Of a stretch of 64,000 bases of DNA, positions 16,815 through 24,716 are shown piece by piece. This stretch comes from Ferribacterium limneticum (GTDB taxonomy: Bacteria > Pseudomonadota > Gammaproteobacteria > Burkholderiales > Rhodocyclaceae). The stretch covers positions 4,276,001 to 4,340,000 of the forward strand of contig NZ_CP075190.1 of NCBI RefSeq assembly GCF_020510585.1. Direction: 5' to 3'. Numbering within the stretch: the stretch's first letter is position 1; each line of letters opens with the position of its first letter. The position numbers were made by a program, and so were the translations under genes. The notes beneath the pieces are model-generated. The model did not search any database. It was given only the letters and a program-made list of their open reading frames with translations, and had not been told where the DNA came from.

Positions 16815-19223
16815 TTACAGATCGAACTTGATGCCGGCAAAAATGGTGCGTTGCGAGTAAGGATACAGCGTGTAGTACTTGACGTTGGTGATGTTGTCGA
16901 TGCCCACGGAGGCCGACCATTGCTTGTCAATTCGGTAGAGCAGCTTGGCGTCGAAGACACTGAAACTGCTGCGCCCGCCATAGACATTCGGATTGGGATC
17001 GGGGTAGGCGCCAGTCGTTGCATTGGCCAGCCCGCTGTGCTGCCGCCCGCTGTAGCGCCAGCCGAGGCTGTACGACAGGGCATCCGAGGCGTGGTAGACG
17101 GCCAGCAGCGAGGCGCGCCAGTCGGGAATGAGCGGCAGTTCGGTATTCTCCAGCCCCGGGTTGGCGCGGTCTTCGGCAATCCGCGAATGGACGTAGGCGA
17201 TGCTGCCGGACAGGTCGAGGCCGTCGATCAGCAGGTCACGCGACTGCAAGGAGGTTTCGATGCCATAGCTGCGCACCCGGTCGATGTTCTGCACGCTGCT
17301 GATGCTGAAGCCGGGCAGGGTCGTGATGTCGGACTGGGAAACCAGCGCATTGCGTTTTTCCTCACCAAACAACGAGGTGCGCCACACGCCGCTGGGCAGG
17401 AAGCGTTCGAGGGCGAATTCCCAGGACTCGGCCGTCTCCGGCTTGAGGTTCGGGTTGTTGGTCAGCGCGACGTTATACGGCGCCGGGAAGGCGGCGATTT
17501 CGGCCGGCGTCGGGTTGGCGCCGCTGACCGTCTTGATGCCGACATTCTTGAACAGTTCATTGACCGTCGGGAAGCGTACGCCGCGACCGTAAGAACCGCG
17601 CAGCGACCAGTCATCGGAGAGCAGCCAGGTCAGCGAGGCCTTGGGCGAGAAGGCCTGAACCGTCTTGTCCTGATAGGTGACGTTGCCGCCGTTGGCGTAG
17701 TTGCTGCCTTCCGAAGCCGTCCATTTTTCAGCCCGGCCGCCGACCACCAGCTTCCAGTTCGGCGACATCTGCCAGGCATCCTGCAGGTAGATGGCATCGG
17801 TCGAGGTCACGCCGCGCGAATTGGTGTTCAGCGTGCCGGCCTCACTGGTCAGCCAGTTGCCGGCAGCGAGATTATATTGATCGGATTTGGTCGTGTAGCT
17901 ATCGGTATGGAAGCCGAAGCTGACCTGATGCTCGCTGCGCAGGTTGCCGTCGGGGCGCCATTCGCCGCGCAGGTCAAGGTTCTTCCAGCCGGTGCCGTCG
18001 AGGACCGTGAGCGTGCCTGCCGTTGCCGAGGTACTCGGCGTCGGGCCGAAATTGCCCGACGAGGCGCGGGATACGTCCTTGTTCTGGTCAAAGATGCTGG
18101 CCGTCAGTTCCCAGTCCCAGGTGCCGCCGGTCTGCGATTTCACTGACAAGCCGTGCATGTAGTACTCGGCTTCGGCATGGCTGACGCTCGGTGCGGTGAC
18201 GGAATAGTCCAGGCCGTTGATCCGCAGGTAGCGGTAGACACCTGCCGCCGAAGTCGAGCCATAGATCGTGTTGCCGGCCGCGTCCCGCAAATAGCTGTCG
18301 ACCAGCTTGTCGGAGGTGTTTTGCCAGACATTGAACGTGTAGGTCGCACGAACAGATGGCGAGAAGTCGTAGGCCACCTTCAGCGTACCGTCGTTCTTGA
18401 CCGTGTGATCGGCGCTGGTCGCCGCCGTATTGACCCGTGTGTTGTTGGCGATGTTGCGGTCGACGTGGGCGCCGGTAACCTCGGTGTATTGCCCGGCTGC
18501 CGCCGGGGCACCTGTCTTGGCCGTGGCGGCGGTGAAATCGGTCGGATGGCTGTGATTGTCGAGACGATCGGCGCTCAGCCAGAACGACCAGTCGCCAACC
18601 TTGTTGCCGACCGTTGCCGCCGCATGGCCGCCGGTAAAGTTGTCGTCGGTGCCATAGAGCTTGAAACGCTCGTTGAAGAAATCGAGCTGGGCATGGGCTT
18701 CGAGTTTGCTCGGCATGTGGGTCGTCATGAGCACCACACCACCCACCGAATTCCCCGGATAGAGGGCCGAGAAGGGACCGTACATGACATCGACCCGGTC
18801 GATGGCGTGCTGCGACACCACCCCCCAGCGCGGGCCGGGGCAGCAGCTATTGCTGAGGAAATTGGAGAGCAGCAGGCCGTCGGCGTAAACAATCGTTTCG
18901 GCGCTCGAATTGACGCCATACATGCGCATGGCCAGGCCGCCGTTGACGTCGCCAATGAAGCGCTCGCGGACATGGACACTCGGCAGGTATTGCAGGGCGC
19001 CGGCCGAGGACACCGAATTGACGCTTTCGGCGATCTGCCTGGCGGTCACGCTTTCGGTGGTCGACGGCACATTGGCCGGCACCGCCGGCTTGTCACTCGT
19101 GATGACCATTTCGCCAAGCTGCTTGTCGCTCTCCGGCTCGGCCGCCTGGGCGGCCGGCAGTTGCGAAAAGGCTGCGACGACTGCCAGGAAAATGCCGTTG
19201 AATCCGAACGTCCGGTGATCCAA
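16815..19223 (-). CDS. TonB-dependent outer-membrane receptor
   Basis: About 802 residues: signal peptide, TonB box (GEMVITSD), plug with a CCPGPRWG motif near residue 130, and a long beta-barrel ending in GIKFDL. The plug Cys pair is unusual and suggests a metal or metal-complex ligand, perhaps copper given the neighbourhood, but the substrate is not established. No ATG lies near the N-terminus; a TTG at 19223 follows a GGGGG ribosome site, and another TTG at 19238 is possible. Second half of the operon that starts with tonB, 53 bases after exbD. Confidence 0.88.
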   Translation of the reverse strand: MDHRTFGFNGIFLAVVAAFSQLPAAQAAEPESDKQLGEMVITSDKPAVPANVPSTTESVTARQIAESVNSVSSAGALQYLPSVHVRERFIGDVNGGLAMRMYGVNSSAETIVYADGLLLSNFLSNSCCPGPRWGVVSQHAIDRVDVMYGPFSALYPGNSVGGVVLMTTHMPSKLEAHAQLDFFNERFKLYGTDDNFTGGHAAATVGNKVGDWSFWLSADRLDNHSHPTDFTAATAKTGAPAAAGQYTEVTGAHVDRNIANNTRVNTAATSADHTVKNDGTLKVAYDFSPSVRATYTFNVWQNTSDKLVDSYLRDAAGNTIYGSTSAAGVYRYLRINGLDYSVTAPSVSHAEAEYYMHGLSVKSQTGGTWDWELTASIFDQNKDVSRASSGNFGPTPSTSATAGTLTVLDGTGWKNLDLRGEWRPDGNLRSEHQVSFGFHTDSYTTKSDQYNLAAGNWLTSEAGTLNTNSRGVTSTDAIYLQDAWQMSPNWKLVVGGRAEKWTASEGSNYANGGNVTYQDKTVQAFSPKASLTWLLSDDWSLRGSYGRGVRFPTVNELFKNVGIKTVSGANPTPAEIAAFPAPYNVALTNNPNLKPETAESWEFALERFLPSGVWRTSLFGEEKRNALVSQSDITTLPGFSISSVQNIDRVRSYGIETSLQSRDLLIDGLDLSGSIAYVHSRIAEDRANPGLENTELPLIPDWRASLLAVYHASDALSYSLGWRYSGRQHSGLANATTGAYPDPNPNVYGGRSSFSVFDAKLLYRIDKQWSASVGIDNITNVKYYTLYPYSQRTIFAGIKFDL

Positions 19224-19276
19224 TTTCGAAACCCCCAAAAATTAGCCCGCTACCGGGCGTTGAAACACCGCGGCGT

Positions 19277-19687
19277 CTAGCGCGCCGACTCGGTCAGAAA
19301 AGCAATTTTCACGATGCTGGCGCGCTGGGCAGCGGCCATGACGTCGGCCACCTTTTCGTAAGCCACCTTGCGGTCGGCGCGCAGGTGCAGTTCCGGCTGG
19401 CGGGCGCTGGCCGCGGCAAAACGGGCGTCGAGCGCATCACGGTGGATGGCTTCACCATTCCAGAAGACCTTGCCGTCGACATCGATGGCAAGCTGGATGA
19501 CTTCCGGCTTGTCGTCGAGCTTGGTGGCGTTAACTTGCGGCAGATCGATCGGCACGGCCTGATGAAAGAGCGGCGCAGTGATGATGAAAATGACCAGCAG
19601 CACGAGCATCACGTCGACCAGCGGCGTCGTATTGATTTCGGCCATCGGCTGGGTGACGCCAGCCTCGTCGAAGCTTCCGAAAGCCAT
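19277..19687 (-). CDS. exbD: ExbD/TolR-type biopolymer transport protein
   Basis: A 136-residue inner-membrane protein with one transmembrane helix near residues 22-42 preceded by INTTPLVDVMLVLLVIF, which contains the conserved proton-path Asp, and a periplasmic C-terminal domain. With ExbB and TonB it couples proton-motive force to outer-membrane receptors. It starts 2 bases after exbB ends. Confidence 0.93.
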   Translation of the reverse strand: MAFGSFDEAGVTQPMAEINTTPLVDVMLVLLVIFIITAPLFHQAVPIDLPQVNATKLDDKPEVIQLAIDVDGKVFWNGEAIHRDALDARFAAASARQPELHLRADRKVAYEKVADVMAAAQRASIVKIAFLTESAR

Positions 19688-19689
19688 GA

Positions 19690-20424
19690 TCAGGCCTGCC
19701 GGCTGGCGCGGGCGGCGCCGATATCGACCAGATTGACGTTGCCGCCAACGCGCACACCGGTCGTCAGGTAGGCATGCAGGTCATGGGCGAAACCGTCGAG
19801 TTGCACAGCGACCAGCCGGTTGGCCCGGGTGAAGGCGTTGTAGGCAAGCACCGCCGGAATGGCGACGAAGAGGCCGGCCGCCGTCATGATCAACGCCTCG
19901 CCGACCGGGCCGGCGACCTTGTCGAGCACCACCTGCGTCGCGCCGGAGAGGCCGACCAGCGCGTGGTAGATGCCCCAGACCGTGCCGAACAAACCAATGA
20001 ATGGTGCAGTTGACCCGACGGAGGCAAGAAAGGTCAGGCCGCGTTCGATCCGTGCCTGGGTATGGACGATGTGCGAACGCATCGAACGCGTCACGAACTC
20101 GCTGGCGTTGACCCCGGCGCCGATGCCGCGCGCGGCGTTCTGCTGATGGGCCTGGGCCGAATGAGCCCCGGTCAGTGCCAGCCCGGCGAAAATCCCGGAA
20201 GGATCATCACGGCGCAGTACTTCGAGCGCCTCGGGCAGCGAGTTGGCGTCCCAGAATGCCGCCAGCGCCCGCTCCTGCGAGCGCGAAGCGCGCCAGGCCG
20301 ACATCAGCTTGCTGAGAATCACCGACCACGAGGCCAGCGAGAGCACGGCGAGGATCAGAGCCGTAACGTGGGTGACCAGGTCGCCCTGGCTCCAGAAGTG
20401 GGCGAGGCCCAGTTGCGAATTCAT
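19690..20424 (-). CDS. exbB: ExbB/TolQ-type proton channel protein
   Basis: A 244-residue inner-membrane protein of the MotA/TolQ/ExbB family with three transmembrane segments (around residues 20-40, 134-155 and 175-195) and the conserved FIGLFGTVWGIYHAL motif. It forms the pentameric stator with ExbD. It lies between tonB and exbD in a tight operon that also carries the receptor and two exported proteins, suggesting a dedicated energy module. Confidence 0.93.
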   Translation of the reverse strand: MNSQLGLAHFWSQGDLVTHVTALILAVLSLASWSVILSKLMSAWRASRSQERALAAFWDANSLPEALEVLRRDDPSGIFAGLALTGAHSAQAHQQNAARGIGAGVNASEFVTRSMRSHIVHTQARIERGLTFLASVGSTAPFIGLFGTVWGIYHALVGLSGATQVVLDKVAGPVGEALIMTAAGLFVAIPAVLAYNAFTRANRLVAVQLDGFAHDLHAYLTTGVRVGGNVNLVDIGAARASRQA

Positions 20425-20436
20425 GTTTTCCCTTTC

Positions 20437-21120
20437 CTACTCAAATGCAAAGGTGATCGGCACGATCACCGAAGAATCGACTGCTTCATCGCCACGCCGG
20501 GCCGGCACAAAGCGCCAGCGGGTAACGGCGTCGATGGCCGCCGCATCGAGCCGCGGGAAGCCACTCGATTTCGAAACCGCTACATCGAGCGCCGTCCCCT
20601 GCGCACTGACGCGCACCTTCAACAAAACCTTGCCCTCCTCGTTCATGCGCCGGGAAAGGGCCGGATAGACCGGCTTCGGGTTGTGCAGGTAATCGGCATC
20701 GAAACGGGCGGCGACCACGGCCACCGGGGCCGGCGCGGGCGCAGCGACGACCGGCTGGGGCGGCGGTGCAGGCGGTTGCGGCGCCACGGTAAAGCTGCTC
20801 GTCGCCGTCGGGCTGGCCGCAGCGAGGACCGGCTGCGGCTGGGCGACGGGTTGCTTGCGCGCTTGCGGCTTGGGCGGAGGTGGTAGCGGCCTGGCCGGCT
20901 CCGGCTTCTCTTCGATCATCGGCAGCAAGCGCACGCTGATGCTCGGCGGCAGGGTGATCAATTCGTTTTTGACCGACACGTACAACATGGCGTAAGCCAG
21001 CAGCAGGTGCAGCAGGACGACCAGCGCCGCGTTGGCGAGACGTTCGCCACGGGCCAGAGGCACTTCCCGGCAATCGAGTGGAGGCAAAACAACCGCAGTC
21101 ACGGAGGGCGCTTGATCCAT
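20437..21120 (-). CDS. tonB: TonB energy transducer (first copy)
   Basis: A 227-residue TonB: N-terminal cytoplasmic segment, one transmembrane helix (ALVVLLHLLLAYAMLYV), a Pro-rich periplasmic linker (PPPPKPQARKQP onward) and a C-terminal TonB domain (PVYPALSRRMNEEGKVLLKVRV, then ATRWRFVPARRGDEA-like end). The start is the ATG 21120 (MDQAPSV); an upstream ATG at 21171 adds a Phe/Ser-rich tail not expected for the family. First gene of the operon tonB-exbB-exbD-receptor-BNR-thioredoxin; divergent from a second tonB. Confidence 0.9.
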   Translation of the reverse strand: MDQAPSVTAVVLPPLDCREVPLARGERLANAALVVLLHLLLAYAMLYVSVKNELITLPPSISVRLLPMIEEKPEPARPLPPPPKPQARKQPVAQPQPVLAAASPTATSSFTVAPQPPAPPPQPVVAAPAPAPVAVVAARFDADYLHNPKPVYPALSRRMNEEGKVLLKVRVSAQGTALDVAVSKSSGFPRLDAAAIDAVTRWRFVPARRGDEAVDSSVIVPITFAFE

Positions 21121-21190
21121 ATCAAAAAACGTTGAAAAACAAAAACTTAACGAGGAACGGATTCTAAGCATTCAGGTGCTGGATGCCGAT

Positions 21191-21205
21191 GCGACAAATT
21201 GTCAC
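21191..21205. promoter_or_regulatory. Palindrome in the divergent tonB-tonB promoter
   Basis: GCGACAAATTGTCAC: the same 15-bp palindrome as at 12386-12400 apart from the central base and one arm position. It sits 25 bases before the second tonB start and 71 bases before the first, so one regulator could act on both directions. Confidence 0.6.
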
Positions 21206-21229
21206 AGGGGCCACGGATATAATCGGGTG

Positions 21230-21910
21230 ATGTCTGCCGGCGCCCCTCTCCCCCAGCCGAAATCTCCCGAATGGCTGCACAGCGGTCGCTATTTGCTGAT
21301 CGCGCTGGCGTTGCACGGACTGGTTTTGCTCTATCCGCTGACGCTGAGCGTCGACCAACTCGAAGCAATGCCCCCCACCCCGGTCCAGGTCCAGCTGACC
21401 GAGCGCCTTTCGGCGGTTCAGACAATACCGCCGGCGCCACCGGAAAAGGTCGCGGCGCCAAAGCCTGTTCCCCGGGAAAAGCCCGCCCAGACAGCGCGTC
21501 CGGTCATCGCCCTGGCGCCGGAACAGGCCAGAGATGAGCCGACGTTTTCAGTTCCCGCCCCCGTCGTCGCCCCCCCCGTTTCACTACCGGCCACAGCACC
21601 CGCGGCCAGTTCGCCCCAGCCGGCGGTCACCGCTGCCCGCTTCAACGCCGCCTACCTGAACAATCCGGAACCGAAATACCCTTCGCTTTCGCGGCGACTG
21701 GGCGAGGAGGGCAAGGTGCTGCTCAGGGTTCGGGTCATGCCGGACGGCCGGGCTGCTGCGGTCGACATCGAAAAAAGCAGCAATTTCGCAAGGCTGGACG
21801 AGGCGGCACGGCAAAGCGTGACAAATTGGCGCTTCGTACCGGCCAAACGTGGCGATGAGGCCATCGAGGCAACGGTCCTCGTGCCCATCGTCTTCCGGCT
21901 CGACAACTGA
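21230..21910 (+). CDS. TonB energy transducer (second copy)
   Basis: A 226-residue TonB paralogue with an N-terminal helix (YLLIALALHGLVLLYPLTL), a Pro/Ala-rich linker and a C-terminal domain strongly resembling the divergent copy (PKYPSLSRRLGEEGKVLLRVRV; VTNWRFVPAKRGDEA). The two C-termini are similar enough to suggest duplication, while linkers and N-termini differ. Start ATG 21230. It has no ExbB or ExbD of its own and may use the set encoded divergently, perhaps for the copper receptor at 12470. Confidence 0.88.
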   Translation: MSAGAPLPQPKSPEWLHSGRYLLIALALHGLVLLYPLTLSVDQLEAMPPTPVQVQLTERLSAVQTIPPAPPEKVAAPKPVPREKPAQTARPVIALAPEQARDEPTFSVPAPVVAPPVSLPATAPAASSPQPAVTAARFNAAYLNNPEPKYPSLSRRLGEEGKVLLRVRVMPDGRAAAVDIEKSSNFARLDEAARQSVTNWRFVPAKRGDEAIEATVLVPIVFRLDN

Positions 21911-21930
21911 AAGAGGAAAGCCGGACGTGA

Positions 21931-21954
21931 CGGCGGGGACCGAAGTCCCCGCCG
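21931..21954. terminator. UUCG hairpin between tonB and tmRNA genes
   Basis: A perfect 10-bp GC-rich stem with a CGAA loop on the plus strand and a stable UUCG loop on the minus strand, where a T-rich stretch follows after a gap. Probably the shared terminator of the converging tonB and tmRNA genes, or part of the tmRNA 3' end processing region. Confidence 0.55.
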
Positions 21955-21956
21955 GC

Positions 21957-22213
21957 TATCTTTGGTAACAAGGCTCTAGCAGCCCCGGCTAACCGTTTTT
22001 AGGCGGCAATAGCGAATTGCTCATCATTGGCAATTATGGATTTGCTTCATTAACGTCGATCGCCTGACGAGTTGCCTGCGCACCTTTGCCCGCCCTGTCG
22101 AAGCCAGTACACCCCCAGCCAAAAACACTCAGTGGAATGCCCTTGGGTGGAGGTGAGGGGAATCGAACCCCTGTCCAGAACGCCTCCAGATTGCCGGAAT
22201 TACAACCATGCTT
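21957..22213 (-). ncRNA. ssrA: Circularly permuted (two-piece) tmRNA gene
   Basis: Minus strand, in transcription order. The acceptor piece begins near AAGCATGG (about 22213), has a T-arm AGGGG-TTCGATT-CCCCT (22156-22172) and ends in CACCTCC plus A (22155-22148). A spacer of about 30 bases (22117-22147) follows. The second piece begins GGGGGTG (22116-22110), then TACTGGCTTCGACAGGG, as in tmRNA 5' ends. GGGGGTG pairs with CACCTCC to close the acceptor stem (one G-U). The tag ORF at 22031-21999 reads ANDEQFAIAA and then TAA. So the standard 3' end precedes the 5' end. CCA is not encoded at the exact position. The 3' limit of the coding piece is approximate. With SmpB it rescues stalled ribosomes. 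Confidence 0.9.
22155..22213. repeat. Left attachment repeat (inside working tmRNA acceptor piece)
   Basis: 59 bp identical to 29518-29576. It runs from the last base of the T-arm/acceptor junction to the AAGCATG start of the acceptor RNA. Sequence similarity continues more weakly beyond it through the promoter. Confidence 0.9.
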
Positions 22214-22215
22214 AC

Positions 22216-22244
22216 ATTATGAGGGCGATGGTCCGTGCTTTCAA
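22216..22244 (-). promoter_or_regulatory. Promoter of the working tmRNA gene, inside the element
   Basis: Minus-strand -35 TTGAAA (22239-22244), 17-bp spacer, -10 CATAAT (22216-22221), placing the start near 22209-22211, at the AAGCATGG start of the acceptor piece. It lies on the element side of the attachment repeat. The right junction has the same boxes and spacing. Confidence 0.75.
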
Positions 22245-22555
22245 GAGGCTTGATATTTCTAGACTTTTACCAAGCAGTGCAACCGCGAAGCTCTTCGAGT
22301 CCCTTGCAGCAAAAATGCCTCGTCGTTTGGGACTTTTGCAGATGTTTGGGACACCTGCTTGGAGCCAAGATTAGCACGCATAGGGGCGATGTATAAGACC
22401 CACCCCCGGAACATGGGAAAAATTTCTCACGGTGGGCATCCCGGACACTGGTCCTACCTAAGGCCCATGACCTAGACATGTTCGACTTCATATTTGGCGC
22501 TTCGTGTCGCTTCCGCTAAAGTCTTCCTGTGCAGACAACTATGGGAGCAAGAATA
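22245..22555. other. Non-coding left end of the element
   Basis: About 310 bases without a credible gene. It holds the GTTTGGGAC repeats. I saw no second tag ORF and no further tmRNA-like pairing here. Confidence 0.5.
22324..22353. promoter_or_regulatory. Possible integrase arm sites, left end
   Basis: Two direct copies of GTTTGGGAC (22324-22332 and 22344-22352), 20 bases apart. The same 9-mer occurs at 29433-29441 near the other end of the element. Such short repeats at both ends fit arm-type binding sites of a tyrosine integrase. Confidence 0.5.
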
Positions 22556-22936
22556 ATGATGTGGTCTTTCAGTGTCGGTGGCGGCTGGGTCGAAATTGTT
22601 GATTTTCTGGCAACGTCGGAAACGACCGATTGTGCGGAAGAAAAGCGACTTGCAGGCTTTTGTTCTCATCCCAATTTGTTGGTCGGAGATGATGAAGGCA
22701 TTTTTTCTGTCGAGGTATTCAACAGAACATTCGTGGGAAATGCCAGCAAGGAGCCTCAGTATGAATTTCTTGCGGCGGTCTCGGTTGGCGGATATGTTCA
22801 GTATGTCGCGATTCCAAAGTTACCGGATTTACTAGAATTTCTGCGGCAGACGGTTCCGCTCTCCACTTCGATTGATGAGTGGTCAATTAAGCGTCAAAAG
22901 TATCTCGACCGGATTGAGCGCGAGATATCGCGTTAA
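22556..22936 (+). CDS. Hypothetical protein in element
   Basis: A 126-residue soluble protein, probably starting MMWSFSVGGGWVEIVDF; the ATG at 22556 follows a GGGAG site 8 bases upstream, whereas the longer start at 22529 lacks one. Slightly acidic, with no membrane segment and no motif I recognise. Codon use is more AT-rich than in the chromosome. It lies between the non-coding left end and the CopG-like gene on the opposite strand. Confidence 0.55.
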   Translation: MMWSFSVGGGWVEIVDFLATSETTDCAEEKRLAGFCSHPNLLVGDDEGIFSVEVFNRTFVGNASKEPQYEFLAAVSVGGYVQYVAIPKLPDLLEFLRQTVPLSTSIDEWSIKRQKYLDRIEREISR

Positions 22937-22942
22937 GTCTGC

Positions 22943-23269
22943 TTATCTTATTGCCACGTCATGCAACATGGTCTTGATGTAGGTTTGATAGGGAATCCCC
23001 AAGAGCCGCGCCTGCTGCCGTAGCATGGTCAACAACGGACGAGGGAGACGGATGCTAATCTTTTCTGATGGGCCTGATTTAGGGTCTTCCTTCTTCCTCC
23101 TACTGGCCCTCATCGTTGCCCGCAGTGTTGCCTTGTCAGTGTTCAGTTTTTTTGCCTGTTCGACCAGCGAGGCAATCAATGCTTCATCTTCTTCCGACAT
23201 CTCGACAGGTTCCATTGGTTCGCCTACCAATGTGCTGTCAAAGCAATCCGGCAACCCTAAGCTGTCCAT
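22943..23269 (-). CDS. CopG/BrnA-like ribbon-helix-helix protein
   Basis: A 108-residue protein. The C-terminal 40 residues form a ribbon-helix-helix domain (KISIRLPRPLLTMLRQQARLLGI, then PYQTYIKTMLHD), as in CopG-type antitoxins; the N-terminal half is acidic and helical. No BrnT-like or other toxin gene adjoins it, so it is either an orphan antitoxin-like protein or a regulator of element genes. The ATG at 23269 is followed by an acidic leader. Confidence 0.7.
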   Translation of the reverse strand: MDSLGLPDCFDSTLVGEPMEPVEMSEEDEALIASLVEQAKKLNTDKATLRATMRASRRKKEDPKSGPSEKISIRLPRPLLTMLRQQARLLGIPYQTYIKTMLHDVAIR

Positions 23270-23326
23270 ACTTTTTTTCCTTACCTTTACGATTAATCAC
23301 TGGTTCAGGTTAAGCACCTGAAATCC

Positions 23327-24601
23327 TTATAGCTCTGCCGTGTCATTGGTCGGATCAGGGAGTGGGGGATAGTCGAGAGTAGTGAGGTCGTCGAGATCGT
23401 GAAAAACGGGGGTGGGCTGGGTATGGGATGCTGCGTCGGAAACCACCATAATGGGGCGGCAGGTTGGGAAGAGGTCGGCAGGGGAAGAAGTAATTAGAGA
23501 GCGATTTCCTGAGGTGTTATCAGAGATGCATTCCGGTCCGAGATTAGAACCTGGGTTTTCCTCGTATTGGCGCGGGGTTTCGGGCGGTTGATGAGATGCG
23601 AATTCTGGCTGGCTGCCGACCACGCTAGACTTCTCAAGACAGGCCGAATTTCCGCAAGCGATGATGGCGGATTTGGCTGCTTTGCCACGTCCTGCGGGTG
23701 TCTGCCACCGCTCGGTTAATTTCCGCAGCCGGCCACGCGCAATCTCGTTTAGCGGGCTGGCTTTGGTGCCATTCTTGTTTAGGCGGGTGCCGCCCTTTTT
23801 GCGGTTGATCTTGGTCAGATCGCCACCGTCGCCAATGATGTTGCCGAGACATATCTGGCGCTCTGCAATCTGACGCTCAAAGTCGGTCTGTGGCTCGTCA
23901 AACCGCCGGAATCGGAAATAGTTGCTCAGGTCGGCGAAATTGAAGCCAGCGAGGTCGTCGAGGCTCTGCGCTGGGCAAGCCCTACTCTGCAACCGGATTT
24001 CAAGCCGTGCCCGGCATTGATCTTCAGGAAGCTCTTGCCCGTTATCGGTGATCTTCAAATATCCATGCTGGAAGCGGTCGGCATCCCCGTTAGCGATGCC
24101 GATCTGGAACCCCTCAACGAGCGCCTGTATCAGTTCCCTGTGTGATCCAATGGCCCGCGTCTCGTTCTTCAGCCTGTAGATGCGTGGATGATTTGACGAA
24201 ACCAGATTGATGCCCTTCAGGAAGTGCGAAACCATCCCGGCAAGTTCTTCGAGAGCGACGGTAACGCCCTTCTTGGCGTAGGCATCAAGCGCCACCTCGA
24301 TACCCAGCACCTTGATTACGGCGGCAGGGTCGAGACGATCCTGAATGGTGTCGAGCGCAGACTTGATCGCCACGAAGCGTTCCGGCGCTTGGATACGGAC
24401 AGCAAAGCGCGTAGTCGTCGTATTCTTGCGGTTCTCAGGGTATTTCTCGCCGGTCTGTGGATTGATGCCGTGCGCGTGCGAAAACAGGCCCGCTCCCGCT
24501 GTGTGCAGATGCTTGGCTTGCGTCGGCTTCATGGTACGAACTTCGAGTTCGACCCAATCAACGACGGCAACGAAACGGAACCTGCAATAATCCATGTGCA
24601 T
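23327..24601 (-). CDS. Possible replication-associated protein of the element
   Basis: 424 residues. The N-terminal 270 residues are structured and begin YCRFRFVAVVDWVELEVRT, resembling in my recollection proteins of small integrative elements annotated as replication-related; I cannot confirm a named domain. The C-terminal 150 residues are Pro/Ser/Thr-rich and probably disordered. No Walker motif or clear HUH motif is visible. It sits beside small genes and a DnaA-box-bearing element, so a replication role is plausible but unproven. Confidence 0.5.
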   Translation of the reverse strand: MHMDYCRFRFVAVVDWVELEVRTMKPTQAKHLHTAGAGLFSHAHGINPQTGEKYPENRKNTTTTRFAVRIQAPERFVAIKSALDTIQDRLDPAAVIKVLGIEVALDAYAKKGVTVALEELAGMVSHFLKGINLVSSNHPRIYRLKNETRAIGSHRELIQALVEGFQIGIANGDADRFQHGYLKITDNGQELPEDQCRARLEIRLQSRACPAQSLDDLAGFNFADLSNYFRFRRFDEPQTDFERQIAERQICLGNIIGDGGDLTKINRKKGGTRLNKNGTKASPLNEIARGRLRKLTERWQTPAGRGKAAKSAIIACGNSACLEKSSVVGSQPEFASHQPPETPRQYEENPGSNLGPECISDNTSGNRSLITSSPADLFPTCRPIMVVSDAASHTQPTPVFHDLDDLTTLDYPPLPDPTNDTAEL

Positions 24602-24682
24602 TTTCTATTTTGCCGCCGCGTGGTCTTTACCCGCTGGCAGCTTTATTTTTTGTCAGTCACGAATGACTGAATTACCAAGACA

Positions 24683-24709
24683 ACCGGGAAAAGCACAACC
24701 TTTCCCGGT
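24683..24709 (-). terminator. Hairpin after the 56-residue gene
   Basis: A 9-bp perfect stem ACCGGGAAA/TTTCCCGGT (24683-24691 with 24701-24709), 8 bases past the stop of the small gene on the minus strand. The T-tract is weak. Confidence 0.4.
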
Positions 24710-24716
24710 GATCCTG

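Noticed and set aside
22155..22230. A tRNA gene at the left junction
   Set aside because: The T-arm is present but there is no D-arm, anticodon arm or 5' acceptor strand in the tRNA arrangement; tmRNA features explain it.
22072..22374. Plus-strand frame with a GIEPLSRTPP-like peptide; similar frames at 29407-29779
   Set aside because: This peptide is the known artefact of translating the antisense of a T-arm; the DNA is the tmRNA acceptor piece and its duplicate.
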